Source: AP-15 sp963738185 (GTDB lineage: Bacteria; Pseudomonadota; Alphaproteobacteria; ATCC43930; CGMCC-115725). Taken from it: a stretch of DNA of 64,000 nt. The notes beneath the pieces were generated by a model. That model made no database searches. It saw only the letters and a program-made list of their open reading frames with translations, and was not told the DNA's origin. The translations under genes and the position numbers were made by a program. Numbering within the stretch: position 1 is the first letter of the stretch; the number at the start of each line of letters is the position of its first letter. Where the stretch lies: contig CAVTVA010000003.1 in assembly GCA_963738185.1 (NCBI GenBank), positions 1,364,001 to 1,428,000 of the forward strand. Direction: 5' to 3'. Positions 18,615 through 27,535 of this stretch are shown piece after piece.

Positions 18615-19244
18615 GTGGCCCCGGCGCAGAGGATCGCAGTGCACGCGGACGCGCTCGAAACCGGACGGCGAGCCTTGGCGGTGCGGCGCTTTGTCCCGTG
18701 CCGCACCGTCGTGCTGGTTGGCCTGATGGGCGCCGGCAAGACCAAGATCGGGCGCCGCCTGGCGAGCCGGCTCGGCCTGCCGTTCTTCGATTCGGACCAG
18801 GAGATCGAGGCCGCCGCCGGCGAGACCATCGAGGAAATCTTCGCCAATCGCGGCGAACGCGCGTTCCGCGCCGGGGAACGCCGGGTCATCGCCCGGCTGA
18901 TGGCCACCCCGGTGCACGTGCTGGCGACCGGGGGCGGCGCCTTTATGGACCCGGCGACCCGTGCCGCGATCGCGCGCCGCGGCGTTTCGCTGTGGTTGCG
19001 CGCCGACCTCGATGTGCTGATCCAGCGGGTGTCGCGGCGTATCGACCGGCCGCTCTTGAAGGTCGGCGACCCGCGCGCCATCCTGGCCGAGCTGATCGAG
19101 CAGCGCCATCCGATCTACGCCGAGGCCGACCTCACGATCGACAGCGGCGACGGTTCGCCCGAATCGACGGTCAACCGGGCGATCGGGGCGCTCGCCGGCT
19201 GCCCGTGCGCGCTCTCGCCGCCCGGTCCGGAGAGCGAAGCATGA
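18615..19244 (+). CDS. aroK: Shikimate kinase
   Basis: A 209-aa ATP-dependent kinase that phosphorylates shikimate at the 3-OH (step five of the chorismate pathway). The core begins at ~residue 30: Walker A GLMGAGKTKIG, shikimate-binding DSDQEIE and RGERAFRAGE, Walker B-like ATGGGAF, lid RPLL. About 30 extra N-terminal residues precede the core, so an in-frame start downstream of GTG 18615 is possible. The stop overlaps the aroB ATG (ATGA). Confidence 0.92.
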   Translation: MAPAQRIAVHADALETGRRALAVRRFVPCRTVVLVGLMGAGKTKIGRRLASRLGLPFFDSDQEIEAAAGETIEEIFANRGERAFRAGERRVIARLMATPVHVLATGGGAFMDPATRAAIARRGVSLWLRADLDVLIQRVSRRIDRPLLKVGDPRAILAELIEQRHPIYAEADLTIDSGDGSPESTVNRAIGALAGCPCALSPPGPESEA

Positions 19245-20371
19245 CGATCGGCCCCGAATCGGCGACAGCGTCCGAGCGGCTGCGGGTGGCGCTCGGCGAG
19301 CGCGCCTACGAGATTATCGTCGGGCAGCACCTGGTCGAACAGGCCGGGCGTGAGATTCGGCGGTTGATGCGCCGCCGTCATGCCGTGATCGTCACCGACG
19401 AAAATGTCGCCGGGCATTGGCTGGCGCCGTTGCGCGACAGCCTTACCGAAGCCGGCATCGCGCACCACACCGTGGTGCTCCCGCCCGGCGAGGAGACCAA
19501 AAATCTCGACCATTTCGGCCGCCTGGCCGAGGACGTGCTCGCCTGCGGGATCGAGCGCGGCTCGATGCTCGTGGCGTTGGGCGGCGGGGTGGTCGGCGAC
19601 CTGACCGGCTTTGCCGCGGCAACCTTGCTGCGCGGCATCGATTTTGTGCAGATCCCGACCACGCTCTTGGCCCAGGTCGACAGCTCGGTCGGCGGCAAGA
19701 CCGGGATCAACACCACAACCGGCAAAAACCTGATCGGCGCCTTTTATCAGCCGCGCCTGGTCCTCGCCGACACCGGAACCTTGGCCACCCTGCCGCGCCG
19801 CGAATTGCTGGCGGGCTACGCCGAAACTGTCAAATACGGACTGATCCGCGACCCAGAGTTTTTCGCCTGGTGCGAGCGCCAAGGCAATGCGCTCGTCGCG
19901 CTCGAGGCGGAGCCGATCCGCCGCGCGGTGGTGACGAGCTGCACAATGAAGGCGGCGGTGGTCGCCATCGACGAGCGCGAGGAGGGCGAGCGGGCCTTGC
20001 TCAATTTCGGCCACACCTTTGGCCATGCGCTGGAGGCCGAGACCGGATTTTCGAGCCGCCTCTTGCATGGCGAGGCGGTGGCCTTGGGCATGGTGCTGGC
20101 CTTTGATTTCGCGGCGCGGCTGGGGCTTGCAGGGGCGGCCGACGGCGAACGGGTGCGCCGCCATTTCGCCGCGACCGGGCTGCCGACCGGGCTCGCCGCG
20201 GTCGGGCTGGCGGGCATCCCGGCCGAGCGTCTGCTCGCGCATATGGGCAAAGACAAAAAAGTCCGCGATGGGCAGATCACCTTGATCCTGCCGCGCGCCA
20301 TCGGCGACGCCTTTGTCATGAAGGACGCGCCCGCCGCCGAGCTGCACGATTTCCTCAAGGTCGCGGCCTAA
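19241..20371 (+). CDS. aroB: 3-dehydroquinate synthase
   Basis: A 376-aa NAD- and metal-dependent cyclase that makes 3-dehydroquinate from DAHP. Visible motifs: PPGEETKNLD, ALGGGVVGDLTGFAAA (NAD binding), IPTTLLAQVDSSVGGKTGIN, the Zn ligands Glu in AGYAETVKYG and His residues in NFGHTFGHALE and LHGEAVALGM, and the late GKDKKVRDG loop. Length is normal. Co-translated with aroK through an ATGA overlap. Confidence 0.95.
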   Translation: MTIGPESATASERLRVALGERAYEIIVGQHLVEQAGREIRRLMRRRHAVIVTDENVAGHWLAPLRDSLTEAGIAHHTVVLPPGEETKNLDHFGRLAEDVLACGIERGSMLVALGGGVVGDLTGFAAATLLRGIDFVQIPTTLLAQVDSSVGGKTGINTTTGKNLIGAFYQPRLVLADTGTLATLPRRELLAGYAETVKYGLIRDPEFFAWCERQGNALVALEAEPIRRAVVTSCTMKAAVVAIDEREEGERALLNFGHTFGHALEAETGFSSRLLHGEAVALGMVLAFDFAARLGLAGAADGERVRRHFAATGLPTGLAAVGLAGIPAERLLAHMGKDKKVRDGQITLILPRAIGDAFVMKDAPAAELHDFLKVAA

Positions 20372-20662
20372 CTCGCCATGCGGAGCCCTCCGTCGCTGTG
20401 GGCGGCACCGACGCCGGCCTGACCCTGAGTCTCCCGAGTGAGCCACGGCTCGTCCAGATCGGCGCCGTGGCGTTAAAGCCGGCAATTTCTGCGGCCGGCA
20501 GACGGGCGAACCCGACCAGGAGCGACCATATCGAAGGTGGCCCGGCTCGCCGGCCGCAATGCCTCGGGGCCGCCGATCAGGCTTCGCAGCACTCGCGATC
20601 AGGCATGGGGCTAGAGGGCTGAAACGCGGCGCTTGGCGCGACGCAGCAATCCCCACCGAGCC

Positions 20663-21181
20663 TCAGCGGTTGAAACCGTGGTATTCGTCGCCGACCAGGA
20701 TGACGACGGGTCGTTGGGTGCGCTCCGCCTCCTCAAAGGCGATGCCGATGCGCGGCGCGTCGGCGTCGCTCTCGACCAGGTAATAATTCAGGCCGAACGC
20801 CATCAGGAAACGCTCGGTATAGGTCGCCGCAGTGTCGGTGTTGACCCCGTGCCGGGTCCAGCCGCGATAGCCGACCATCAGCACGACCCCGAGATTGAGT
20901 CCCAACAGCCAGCCGCGCACCGAATCGCCCAATTCCAGCATCCCGGTGTTCTGGATCAGGATCAGGGGCTTCGCCCCGCCGGCGGCAAGCCCGGCGGCGA
21001 TCGAGCAAGCATGCCCCTCGCGGCTGACCCCGACGAGGTGGACCGACGGGTCGGCCTTCATCAGCAGATAAAGCCAGTTGGTCTCGCTGTCCGGCAGGTA
21101 CACGACATGACTGATGCCGTTCTTTTTCATTTCGTCGAGCACCGTCTCCGGGCTCAGCGCCACCACCGCCGTCTCGCTCAT
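20663..21181 (-). CDS. TPP-binding N-half decarboxylase subunit (sulfopyruvate/phosphonopyruvate decarboxylase alpha-like)
   Basis: A 172-aa Pyr-type TPP domain standing alone. It has ISHVVYLPDSETNWLY near the start, the cofactor-activating Glu in GVSREGHACSIAAGLAAGG, and the conserved IQNTGMLELGDSVRG. This matches the alpha subunit of two-subunit decarboxylases (ComD) and the N-terminal half of phosphonopyruvate decarboxylase. The partner PP-domain subunit that would hold the GDG motif is not in this window, so activity needs a gene elsewhere. GGAGG six bases before ATG 21181 supports the start. The 290 bases downstream contain no recognisable gene. Confidence 0.7.
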   Translation of the reverse strand: MSETAVVALSPETVLDEMKKNGISHVVYLPDSETNWLYLLMKADPSVHLVGVSREGHACSIAAGLAAGGAKPLILIQNTGMLELGDSVRGWLLGLNLGVVLMVGYRGWTRHGVNTDTAATYTERFLMAFGLNYYLVESDADAPRIGIAFEEAERTQRPVVILVGDEYHGFNR

Positions 21182-21345
21182 CAGCCGCCTCCGTCAAAAC
21201 CACCGGCGCACCATAGATCGATGCGCTAAGCGGGCGCCAGGGCCGATATGCGCCCGAGAGGGCGCAAGCCCGTCGCGCGGCCCTCCCTGGTGAAGCTGCC
21301 GCATTTCGAGCGCATGATGGTCTCGCAATCGTGAGGGAGACGACC

Positions 21346-22851
21346 ATGCCGACACGCCGTGCCGTGCTGCTGTCCGCGCTGGCCGCCACGGCGGCCCGTC
21401 CGGGACGGCTCTTTGCCAAGGCGGAAGCTGCGCCGCCGCCGATCGTGCTGCGGCTGATCCGGCGGACGATCGAGGTCAACGGCAAGCCCGCCTCGGTCTA
21501 TGGCATCCGCCAGCCGGACGGCACCCCCGGCATTACGACTCATGTCGGCGACCGGTTTCGGGTGCGCGTCGAAAACCAGATCGGCAAGCCGAGCCTCGTT
21601 CACTGGCACGGCCTCGCCCCGCCGTGGCGGCAGGACGGCGTGCCCGGCATCTCGGGGCCGCCGATCCCGGCGGGCGGCAGCGCCGATTACGATTTTCCGC
21701 TCGCCTATGGCGGCACCTTCTGGATGCATTCGCATCAGGGGTTCCAGGAGCAGCTGTTGATGAGCGCGCCGCTGATTATCCGCGATCAGCGCGACCAGCC
21801 GGGCCGGCAGGAAATCGTGCTGACGCTCGAAGATTTCAGCTTTACCCCGCCGGAGGAAATCTTTGCCAATTTGAAAAAGGGCGGGAGCATGCCGGGGATG
21901 GCGCGAGCCGCCGCCCGGATCTGGCATGGCGAATGGCGGCATGCGGGAGCCGGTGGCGCCAAGCCGGTGCGCGCGAGCATGAACGGCACGGCTGGGCCGA
22001 ATGGGATGTCCGGGATGGCCCAAGCCGGTACAGCGGGCGCGCCCGACCTCAACGATGTGACTTATGACGCCTTTCTCGCCAACGGCCGCACCCTGGCCGA
22101 CCCGCAGATCGTCAAGGTCGAGCCCGGTGCCCAGGTGCTGCTGCGGGTCATCAACAGCTCGGCGATGTCGAGCTACCATTTCGATCTCGGCCGGCTCGAC
22201 GGCAGCCTGATCGCGGTCGATGGGTCATTGGTGCAGCCGCTCGCCGGCCAAGTGTTTCCGATCGCCGTCGCCCAGCGCCTCGACATCGTGCTGACGATCC
22301 CGCGCGGCGAAGGGGCCTATCCGCTGCTCGCCACGGTCGAGGGCGAGCGCAGCCGCACCGGCATCGTGCTCGCCGCCGGCAACGCGCCGGTCGCTCGCGT
22401 CCTGGCGCAGGCGCCGACCTTCGCACCGGCGATCACGATGGAATTGGAGAGCCGGCTGCGCGCGCTCGAGCCGCTCGCGCCGCGCCGGCCTGACCGTATC
22501 CACAACATCGACCTGACCGGCGAGATGTCGAAATACGTCTGGTCGATCAATGGCGTCGCGTGGAACAAGGAGGTGCCGCCATTGCCGATCGCCAAAGGCG
22601 AGCGCGTCGCCCTGGTGATGACCAACTCGACCGGCATGCCGCACCCGATGCATCTGCACGGGCACCGCTTTCAGGTGGTCGAGATCGGCGGCCTGAGCTT
22701 TCCGGGGGCGGTGCGCGACACCGTGCGGGTGCCGCCGGCGCAGCGCGTCGTGGTCGAATTCGACGCCGACAACCCCGGCTGGTGGGCCTTTCACTGCCAC
22801 ATGCTCTATCACATGGAAGCCGGCATGTTCACGACCTTCCGTTACGTCTGA
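21346..22851 (+). CDS. Multicopper oxidase, periplasmic (CueO-like)
   Basis: A 501-aa exported oxidase. The leader has a twin-arginine-like TRRAVLLSALAAT. All four copper-ligand motifs are present: HWHG, HSH, HPMHLHGH, and HCHMLYHMEAGM (Cys for type 1 copper, Met as axial ligand). An insert around residues 185-230 is rich in Met, His and Gly, as in cuprous oxidases of copper tolerance. It oxidises Cu(I) or phenolics with reduction of oxygen to water. ATG 21346 follows GAGGGAGA; a GTG at 21331 is less likely. Confidence 0.88.
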   Translation: MPTRRAVLLSALAATAARPGRLFAKAEAAPPPIVLRLIRRTIEVNGKPASVYGIRQPDGTPGITTHVGDRFRVRVENQIGKPSLVHWHGLAPPWRQDGVPGISGPPIPAGGSADYDFPLAYGGTFWMHSHQGFQEQLLMSAPLIIRDQRDQPGRQEIVLTLEDFSFTPPEEIFANLKKGGSMPGMARAAARIWHGEWRHAGAGGAKPVRASMNGTAGPNGMSGMAQAGTAGAPDLNDVTYDAFLANGRTLADPQIVKVEPGAQVLLRVINSSAMSSYHFDLGRLDGSLIAVDGSLVQPLAGQVFPIAVAQRLDIVLTIPRGEGAYPLLATVEGERSRTGIVLAAGNAPVARVLAQAPTFAPAITMELESRLRALEPLAPRRPDRIHNIDLTGEMSKYVWSINGVAWNKEVPPLPIAKGERVALVMTNSTGMPHPMHLHGHRFQVVEIGGLSFPGAVRDTVRVPPAQRVVVEFDADNPGWWAFHCHMLYHMEAGMFTTFRYV

Positions 22852-22890
22852 CCCGCGCTGCCGCGCGTTGCTCGGCCGGTGGCCGCCCCG

Positions 22891-23202
22891 CTATTTCGGC
22901 TGCACGTTCGGGTTGCCGCCGGGAGTGCCGGGCGGCGGAATGATCGGGGTGCGGCTCACTCCCTGGTTTGGCGGCGTGACGACGCCGCGGTCGTGGGTCG
23001 GCGGCGGCCGGATCACGCCGCCCGAGCGGTTCAGCTCCTTGCTCAGAGAGCCGGGTGCTCCGCCTGGCCCCGATGGCGGGTCCGGACTATTCGCGGCCGG
23101 GCCCTGGCCGGTGGCAGCGCCTCCCGTCCCCTCCGGCGTCTGCGCCGCGGCGAGGCTGGCACCGGCGCACAGCAGCAAGGCCATTATCAGCGGCCGGATC
23201 AT
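22891..23202 (-). CDS. Small secreted proline-rich protein
   Basis: A 103-aa protein with a clear signal peptide (MIRPLIMALLLCAGASLAAAQ) and a mature part made mostly of Pro, Gly, Thr and Asn with no recognisable domain. GAGGAGG eight bases before ATG 23202 supports the start. It is convergent with the multicopper oxidase gene; the 3' ends are 39 bases apart. Function unknown. Confidence 0.6.
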   Translation of the reverse strand: MIRPLIMALLLCAGASLAAAQTPEGTGGAATGQGPAANSPDPPSGPGGAPGSLSKELNRSGGVIRPPPTHDRGVVTPPNQGVSRTPIIPPPGTPGGNPNVQPK

Positions 23203-23461
23203 GGCGTGCACCTCCTCGCCTCCCTTTGCCCACAGGCTCACCTAAAGAGGCACGCCCCAGAAGCAAAAAAGTTTCATCGGCCGCGGGCGCACGAAGAAGC
23301 GTCATTCCGGGCGGCCCGGGTCAGCGGCGCGGCGAGCCGGAGCGCCATCGGCCAGCGACCGAGCGCCGGTCGGTCACCGAAATGTGAGATGCGCGCCCGC
23401 ACCGCGGCCACCACCTTTCAGCCGCCGCAGCCGCGGCGGGCCTCAGGGGAGACAATCGATC

Positions 23462-24081
23462 ATGCGTTCGAGACCACTTTTCGCCGCTCTCTTTGTCGCG
23501 CTCCTGGCGTCGCCAAGCCTGGCGCAGGGCCTGTCCGGCGCCGCCGCGCGTCGACCCATATCCGCGGCACGGTCGAAAAGCTCGACGGCCACGAGCTGAC
23601 CATCAAATCGCGCGCCGGCGAGGTGGTTGCGGTGACGCTCGCGCCGAATTTTTCGGTGGTTGCCGTGGTCCCCAAGGTCATGGCCGACATCAAGCCCGGC
23701 GATTTTGTCGCATCGACCTCGATCCGCGGCCCCAATGGCGCCCTTGACGCGATTGAGCTGCATATTCTGCCGCAGAACCTGCGCAGCAAGATCGAGGGCC
23801 AATTTCCCTCGGACCTCGTTCCCGGCAGCTTGATGACCAATGCGACAGTGGCGCAGATCACCTCTGTGCCGCGCGGCCGGGTGCTGTCCGTCACCTACAA
23901 GGGCCGGGACGCGGCGATCACGGTATTGCCGGGGATCCCGATCGTCGGCTATGTGCCGGCAGATCCGAGCCTCTTAAAGCCGGGCGCGGCGGTGGTTCTT
24001 ACGGCCCAGAAAAATGCCGACGGTGGCCTGACCGCTACCCGCGTCACGGCCGAAAAAAACGGCGTCAAGCCGCCGATGTGA
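23462..24081 (+). CDS. Exported DUF5666-like protein, frameshifted after signal peptide
   Basis: ATG 23462 opens a signal peptide (RPLFAALFVALLASPSLAQ), but the mature sequence continues in another frame from about 23545: STHIRGTVEKLDG, then a beta-rich domain (HELTIKSRAGEVVAVTL, GDFVASTSIRG, LPGIPIVGYVPAD) to the stop at 24081. One base appears missing in a GCC/GCG run (23537-23550). After correction it is a ~206-aa periplasmic protein resembling DUF5666 beta-barrel proteins. It ends 37 bases before msrQ and may share its transcript. Function unknown. Confidence 0.6.
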
Positions 24082-24118
24082 GCGAGGCTGCGCGGCAGCC
24101 GCAGCAGGAGCATTTTGG

Positions 24119-25009
24119 ATGGTCCTCCCTTGGGACGATTACGGCGGCCGGTTTTCGCCGTTAAAGCTCGCCGTCTTTGTGGCGCTGTTTGTGCCGGCGG
24201 GTTGGGTCGCGTTCGCCTATGGGTTTGGCCTGCTCGGCGCCCGGCCGCTGAACGAGGCGATCCACCAGTTTGGCTTGTGGACGATCCGGCTGATTTTCCT
24301 CGCATTGGCGGTGACCCCGCTGCGCCAGATCTTGCAATGGCCGCGGCTGATCGTGGTGCGGCGGATGGTCGGCGTCGCTGCCTTCGCCTATGTGCTGGTC
24401 CATTTCTCGCTCTATATCGCGAGCGAGGCCTTCGATCTGGAAAAGGTCGCCAGCGAGATCGTGCTGCGGGTCTATCTGACGATCGGCTTTACCGCACTGC
24501 TCGGCCTTGCCGCGCTGGCCGCGACCTCGACCGACGGCATGGTCCGTCGCCTCGGCGGCAAGCGCTGGCAGCGGCTGCACCGGATCGTCTACGCGATCGG
24601 GGTGCTCGCGGTCATCCATTTCTCTTTTCAGGCGAAGCTCGACAAATGGGAGCCGACGGTCATGGCCGGGCTGCTGTTCTGGCTGTTCGGCTATCGCCTC
24701 CTGCTGTGGCGCTTCGGCCGGCGCGGGCATTTGGCGCTGGCTTGGGTCGCAGCACTCGGCTTGGCCGCGGCGGTCGCCACCGGGCTCGGCGAGGCAGTCT
24801 ATTTCCGGCTCTCCTTCCACGCCCCGCTGCTGCGTGTGCTGAACGCCAACTTTTCGCTGCAGACCGGCATCCGGCCGGCGGCAATCGTGCTGGCGATCGG
24901 GCTCGCCGTTACTGCCGCCGGGGCGTTTCGCGCGGCGGCAGCTCCAGCCGAAAGGCGGCGCACCGGCCGCGCCCGCCCGATCCGCCGAGAGCTTACGCCA
25001 AGCCGTTGA
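24119..25009 (+). CDS. msrQ: Protein-methionine-sulfoxide reductase haem-binding subunit MsrQ
   Basis: A 296-aa ferric-reductase-like membrane protein with six hydrophobic helices and the family landmarks: GLWTIRLIFLALAVTPLR, RRMVGVAAF, VHFSLYI with a haem-ligand His, and KRWQRLHRIVYAIGVLAVIHF with two more. MsrQ passes electrons from the quinone pool or flavin to periplasmic MsrP, which repairs oxidised methionines. No msrP is seen on either side, unlike the usual msrPQ pair. AGGAG precedes ATG 24119. Its 3' end overlaps that of the convergent gene by 17 bases. Confidence 0.85.
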   Translation: MVLPWDDYGGRFSPLKLAVFVALFVPAGWVAFAYGFGLLGARPLNEAIHQFGLWTIRLIFLALAVTPLRQILQWPRLIVVRRMVGVAAFAYVLVHFSLYIASEAFDLEKVASEIVLRVYLTIGFTALLGLAALAATSTDGMVRRLGGKRWQRLHRIVYAIGVLAVIHFSFQAKLDKWEPTVMAGLLFWLFGYRLLLWRFGRRGHLALAWVAALGLAAAVATGLGEAVYFRLSFHAPLLRVLNANFSLQTGIRPAAIVLAIGLAVTAAGAFRAAAAPAERRRTGRARPIRRELTPSR

Positions 25010-26186
25010 GGGCGAAATCGAAGATGTCGAAGTTGTGCAATCCGCCCGCTTCGGCGCGACGACGATAGTGCGGGGTCAGCGATCGCGACAGCATGAACGG
25101 CACGCGCTGCTCGGCTTGCCCGCCATGCGAGCGCAGGCGATGGCCGGCCAGCCCCGACAAATCGTGCTCGGCCCGCGCGGCGCCGATCGCGGTCGCGGCA
25201 TCGCCCAGCACAACAAAATCGGCTTCGCGGTCGAACGGCAGTTCGAGCCGCCGGGAGGCCTCGTCGCGATCGAACACCCCGGCAACTCCGGGCAGCGCCG
25301 CGCTTGCATCCATCATCGCCGGGATGCCGGCGGCATTTCGGACATAGACCCGCACAAACGAGCCGAGCGCCCCGTGATGGCGCACAAACGGGTCGGTGAT
25401 GGGGCAGATCACGCGCGCCGCACCCGTCCCGAACCGCTCGCCAAGCTCGTCTTCGAGAAAGATCACCCGCGGCTTGTCGTTCATGCCGTGATCGGCGACG
25501 AGCCCGACGACCGCACCCAACTCGATAAAACGCCGCACCCGATCGTCGACCGCGCGGTGAAACGCGTCGGCGTCGGGGGCGCCCGGCGCATGCGCGTGCT
25601 GGACATAATCGGACAATGACAGATAGAGCAGGCTCGCCGCGCCGCCTTCAAGCAGCCGCAGCCCGGCATCGAGCACATAGAGCGACAGATCGGCCGAATA
25701 CATGTCGGGGCGCGCCCGCCCGACCAGCGCCTCGACCCCGGCATCGGCGCATTCCGACGAAAAGCATATGCCGTCTAGGTTGCGGCCCAAGAGCCGGCGC
25801 AGTTTGTCCTTGGCGGTGACCGCGGCGGTTTTGACACCCTCGCGCGCCATCAGCGAAAGGATCGTCTCGCTGCGCATCAGATCCGGGTCGGTCATCATGA
25901 TCTCGCGACCGGTCTCGCGGTCGAGACAATAATTGCCGGCGATGCCGTGCACCGCGGGCGGCGCTCCGGTCACGATCGAGACGTTGTTCGGGTTGGTAAA
26001 GGTCGGCATCACCGCGTCCGCCGTGCCAAGCCAGCCCTCGCCGGCAAAGCCGCCGAGCGTCGGCAGCACGCCGTCGGCGATGCCGCGCTCGACATAAGCC
26101 GGGTCGAACCCATCGACGCAGATCACCACCACCGGCCGCTCCGGCTTGCGGTACCGCCGTCCGTTCAGCTCGATCATCGCTGCCAT
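24993..26186 (-). CDS. phnA: Phosphonoacetate hydrolase-like alkaline-phosphatase-superfamily enzyme
   Basis: A 397-aa metal hydrolase. Metal ligands and nucleophile are visible: Asp in VICVDGFDP, Thr nucleophile in MPTFTNPNN, Asp/His in LSLSDYVQHAHAPG, Asp-His in VADHGMND, and a late His in HRLRSHGG. The motif set and the RVIFLEDEL segment match phosphonoacetate hydrolase, which splits phosphonoacetate to acetate and phosphate; a related nucleotide pyrophosphatase cannot be excluded. GGGAG precedes ATG 26186. A phosphonopyruvate-decarboxylase-like half gene lies 4 kb away, but no other phosphonate genes are seen. Confidence 0.8.
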   Translation of the reverse strand: MAAMIELNGRRYRKPERPVVVICVDGFDPAYVERGIADGVLPTLGGFAGEGWLGTADAVMPTFTNPNNVSIVTGAPPAVHGIAGNYCLDRETGREIMMTDPDLMRSETILSLMAREGVKTAAVTAKDKLRRLLGRNLDGICFSSECADAGVEALVGRARPDMYSADLSLYVLDAGLRLLEGGAASLLYLSLSDYVQHAHAPGAPDADAFHRAVDDRVRRFIELGAVVGLVADHGMNDKPRVIFLEDELGERFGTGAARVICPITDPFVRHHGALGSFVRVYVRNAAGIPAMMDASAALPGVAGVFDRDEASRRLELPFDREADFVVLGDAATAIGAARAEHDLSGLAGHRLRSHGGQAEQRVPFMLSRSLTPHYRRRAEAGGLHNFDIFDFALNGLA

Positions 26187-26544
26187 CGTGCTCCCGAGAA
26201 AGTCATCCACCGGCGGTGTCCCCCACAGATCCTTAGCCCGTCAAGGGATGATTTTGACATTGCCACCGCGATTTTATCACCAACCGGCAATTTGTCCCGG
26301 CCCGGCGATCCTCAATGCCTTTCTGAGACGCCGATCGCCGAAACGAGCGGCCTTGTGATCATTTGTACGCGCCAAGCAGTCTATATGGCCCCCCGATAGG
26401 CTTTGGCTCCCCTTGATGCAATTTGGGCGTGGTCACGAGCGAATTTGGTTGCAGCGCTGCCTAACGTAAATAGAAGATCAGCACGGCGGGCTGCAACCCG
26501 TTGGGCAGGCGTACGGACTATCTGTCTGGCACGGAGCAAGGACC
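26187..26544. other. Divergent intergenic region, relatively AT-rich
   Basis: Roughly 360 bases between divergent genes, more AT-rich than the flanks. TTGGTT (26445-26450) and TAAATA (26467-26472) with a 16-base spacer could form a promoter for the rightward lipoprotein gene; this is weak. No small gene, repeat or terminator is convincing. Confidence 0.35.
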
Positions 26545-27357
26545 TTGAAGATCGCGAAACTGGCGCCGATTTTTCCGGCGCTGCTGTTGACCGCATGCTA
26601 TTCCCCGCTTCCGCCCGAGCCGCTTTCGCTCCAGGTGATCGCGTCGCCGAGGAGCGTCGTACCGGGACAGGGCATCGATCTGGCGACCGACGCCAGCGAC
26701 GTGCTGAACGAGTTGGAAAGCAGCCGGGTCGCCTTTGTCGCCCGCTATTATCGCGACCCGGAATCCCGATGGCCGGCGCTTTCGGCGAGCGAAGCCCGGC
26801 GGCTCTCGTCGTTGGGCTTGAAGATTGTCGCCGTGTGGGAATCGCATTCCCGGGATCCGGCGCATTTCTCCTATGCCTCCGGTTTTAGCGACGCGATCAC
26901 GGCTTACGGAGAGGCCAGGGCCGCCGGGCAGCCTGCCGGCAGCGCCATCTACTTCGCTGTTGACTTCAATGCGCTGTGGCTTGAGCCGATCGACGAATAT
27001 TTTCGAGGCGTTGCCGCGGGCTTCGCCGCCGCGAGCGGCGGGAATGCGGCTTATGCAATCGGGGTTTACGGTTCCGGAGCGGTTTGTGATGGGCTGAAAG
27101 GAAGCGGTCTGGCACGATACACCTGGTTGTCGAACTCGATCGCGTGGGTCGGCTCAGCCACCTATGACGGCTGGAACATCCGGCAGGGCGACCGGTCCCC
27201 GGCGTTGTCTTTCAACCATGATGCCGACGAGGCCAGATCCGAGTACGGCGCGTTTCAGCTCGATGCTTCCCATAGCGGCGGCCCCGGTGGTGCTGTCGCG
27301 CAGCAACTGTCACAGAACGGGCAAGCGCTGGCGCCGGCGGTTCCCGCTTCGCACTGA
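26545..27357 (+). CDS. DUF1906 (Rv2525c-like glycoside-hydrolase-like) lipoprotein
   Basis: A 270-aa protein starting at TTG 26545, with GGAG eight bases upstream. A lipoprotein signal ends at LLLTAC, so it is anchored in the envelope. The domain from ~residue 35 has GIDLATDAS, FVARYYRD, GLKIVAVWESHS, IYFAVDFNAL and a late YGAFQLDASH, matching DUF1906 TIM-barrel proteins thought to act on peptidoglycan or other glycans. Enzymatic activity of the family is not firmly established. Confidence 0.75.
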   Translation: MKIAKLAPIFPALLLTACYSPLPPEPLSLQVIASPRSVVPGQGIDLATDASDVLNELESSRVAFVARYYRDPESRWPALSASEARRLSSLGLKIVAVWESHSRDPAHFSYASGFSDAITAYGEARAAGQPAGSAIYFAVDFNALWLEPIDEYFRGVAAGFAAASGGNAAYAIGVYGSGAVCDGLKGSGLARYTWLSNSIAWVGSATYDGWNIRQGDRSPALSFNHDADEARSEYGAFQLDASHSGGPGGAVAQQLSQNGQALAPAVPASH

Positions 27358-27535
27358 TCCTTCGCGCTGAACCAGGCAGAGGCGCCGTCATAGGCGAAGC
27401 TTGCCGCGGGGCGCCGCAAATTGCTGGTCTGCAGCGACACACGGCTACGGATGCTCCCGGATTTCGCTCCTCAGGCCGGGCGAACCTGCTATCGTCGGCA
27501 AGGCTCTTTCGTCTCGACCTCAGGAGAACGGCAAC

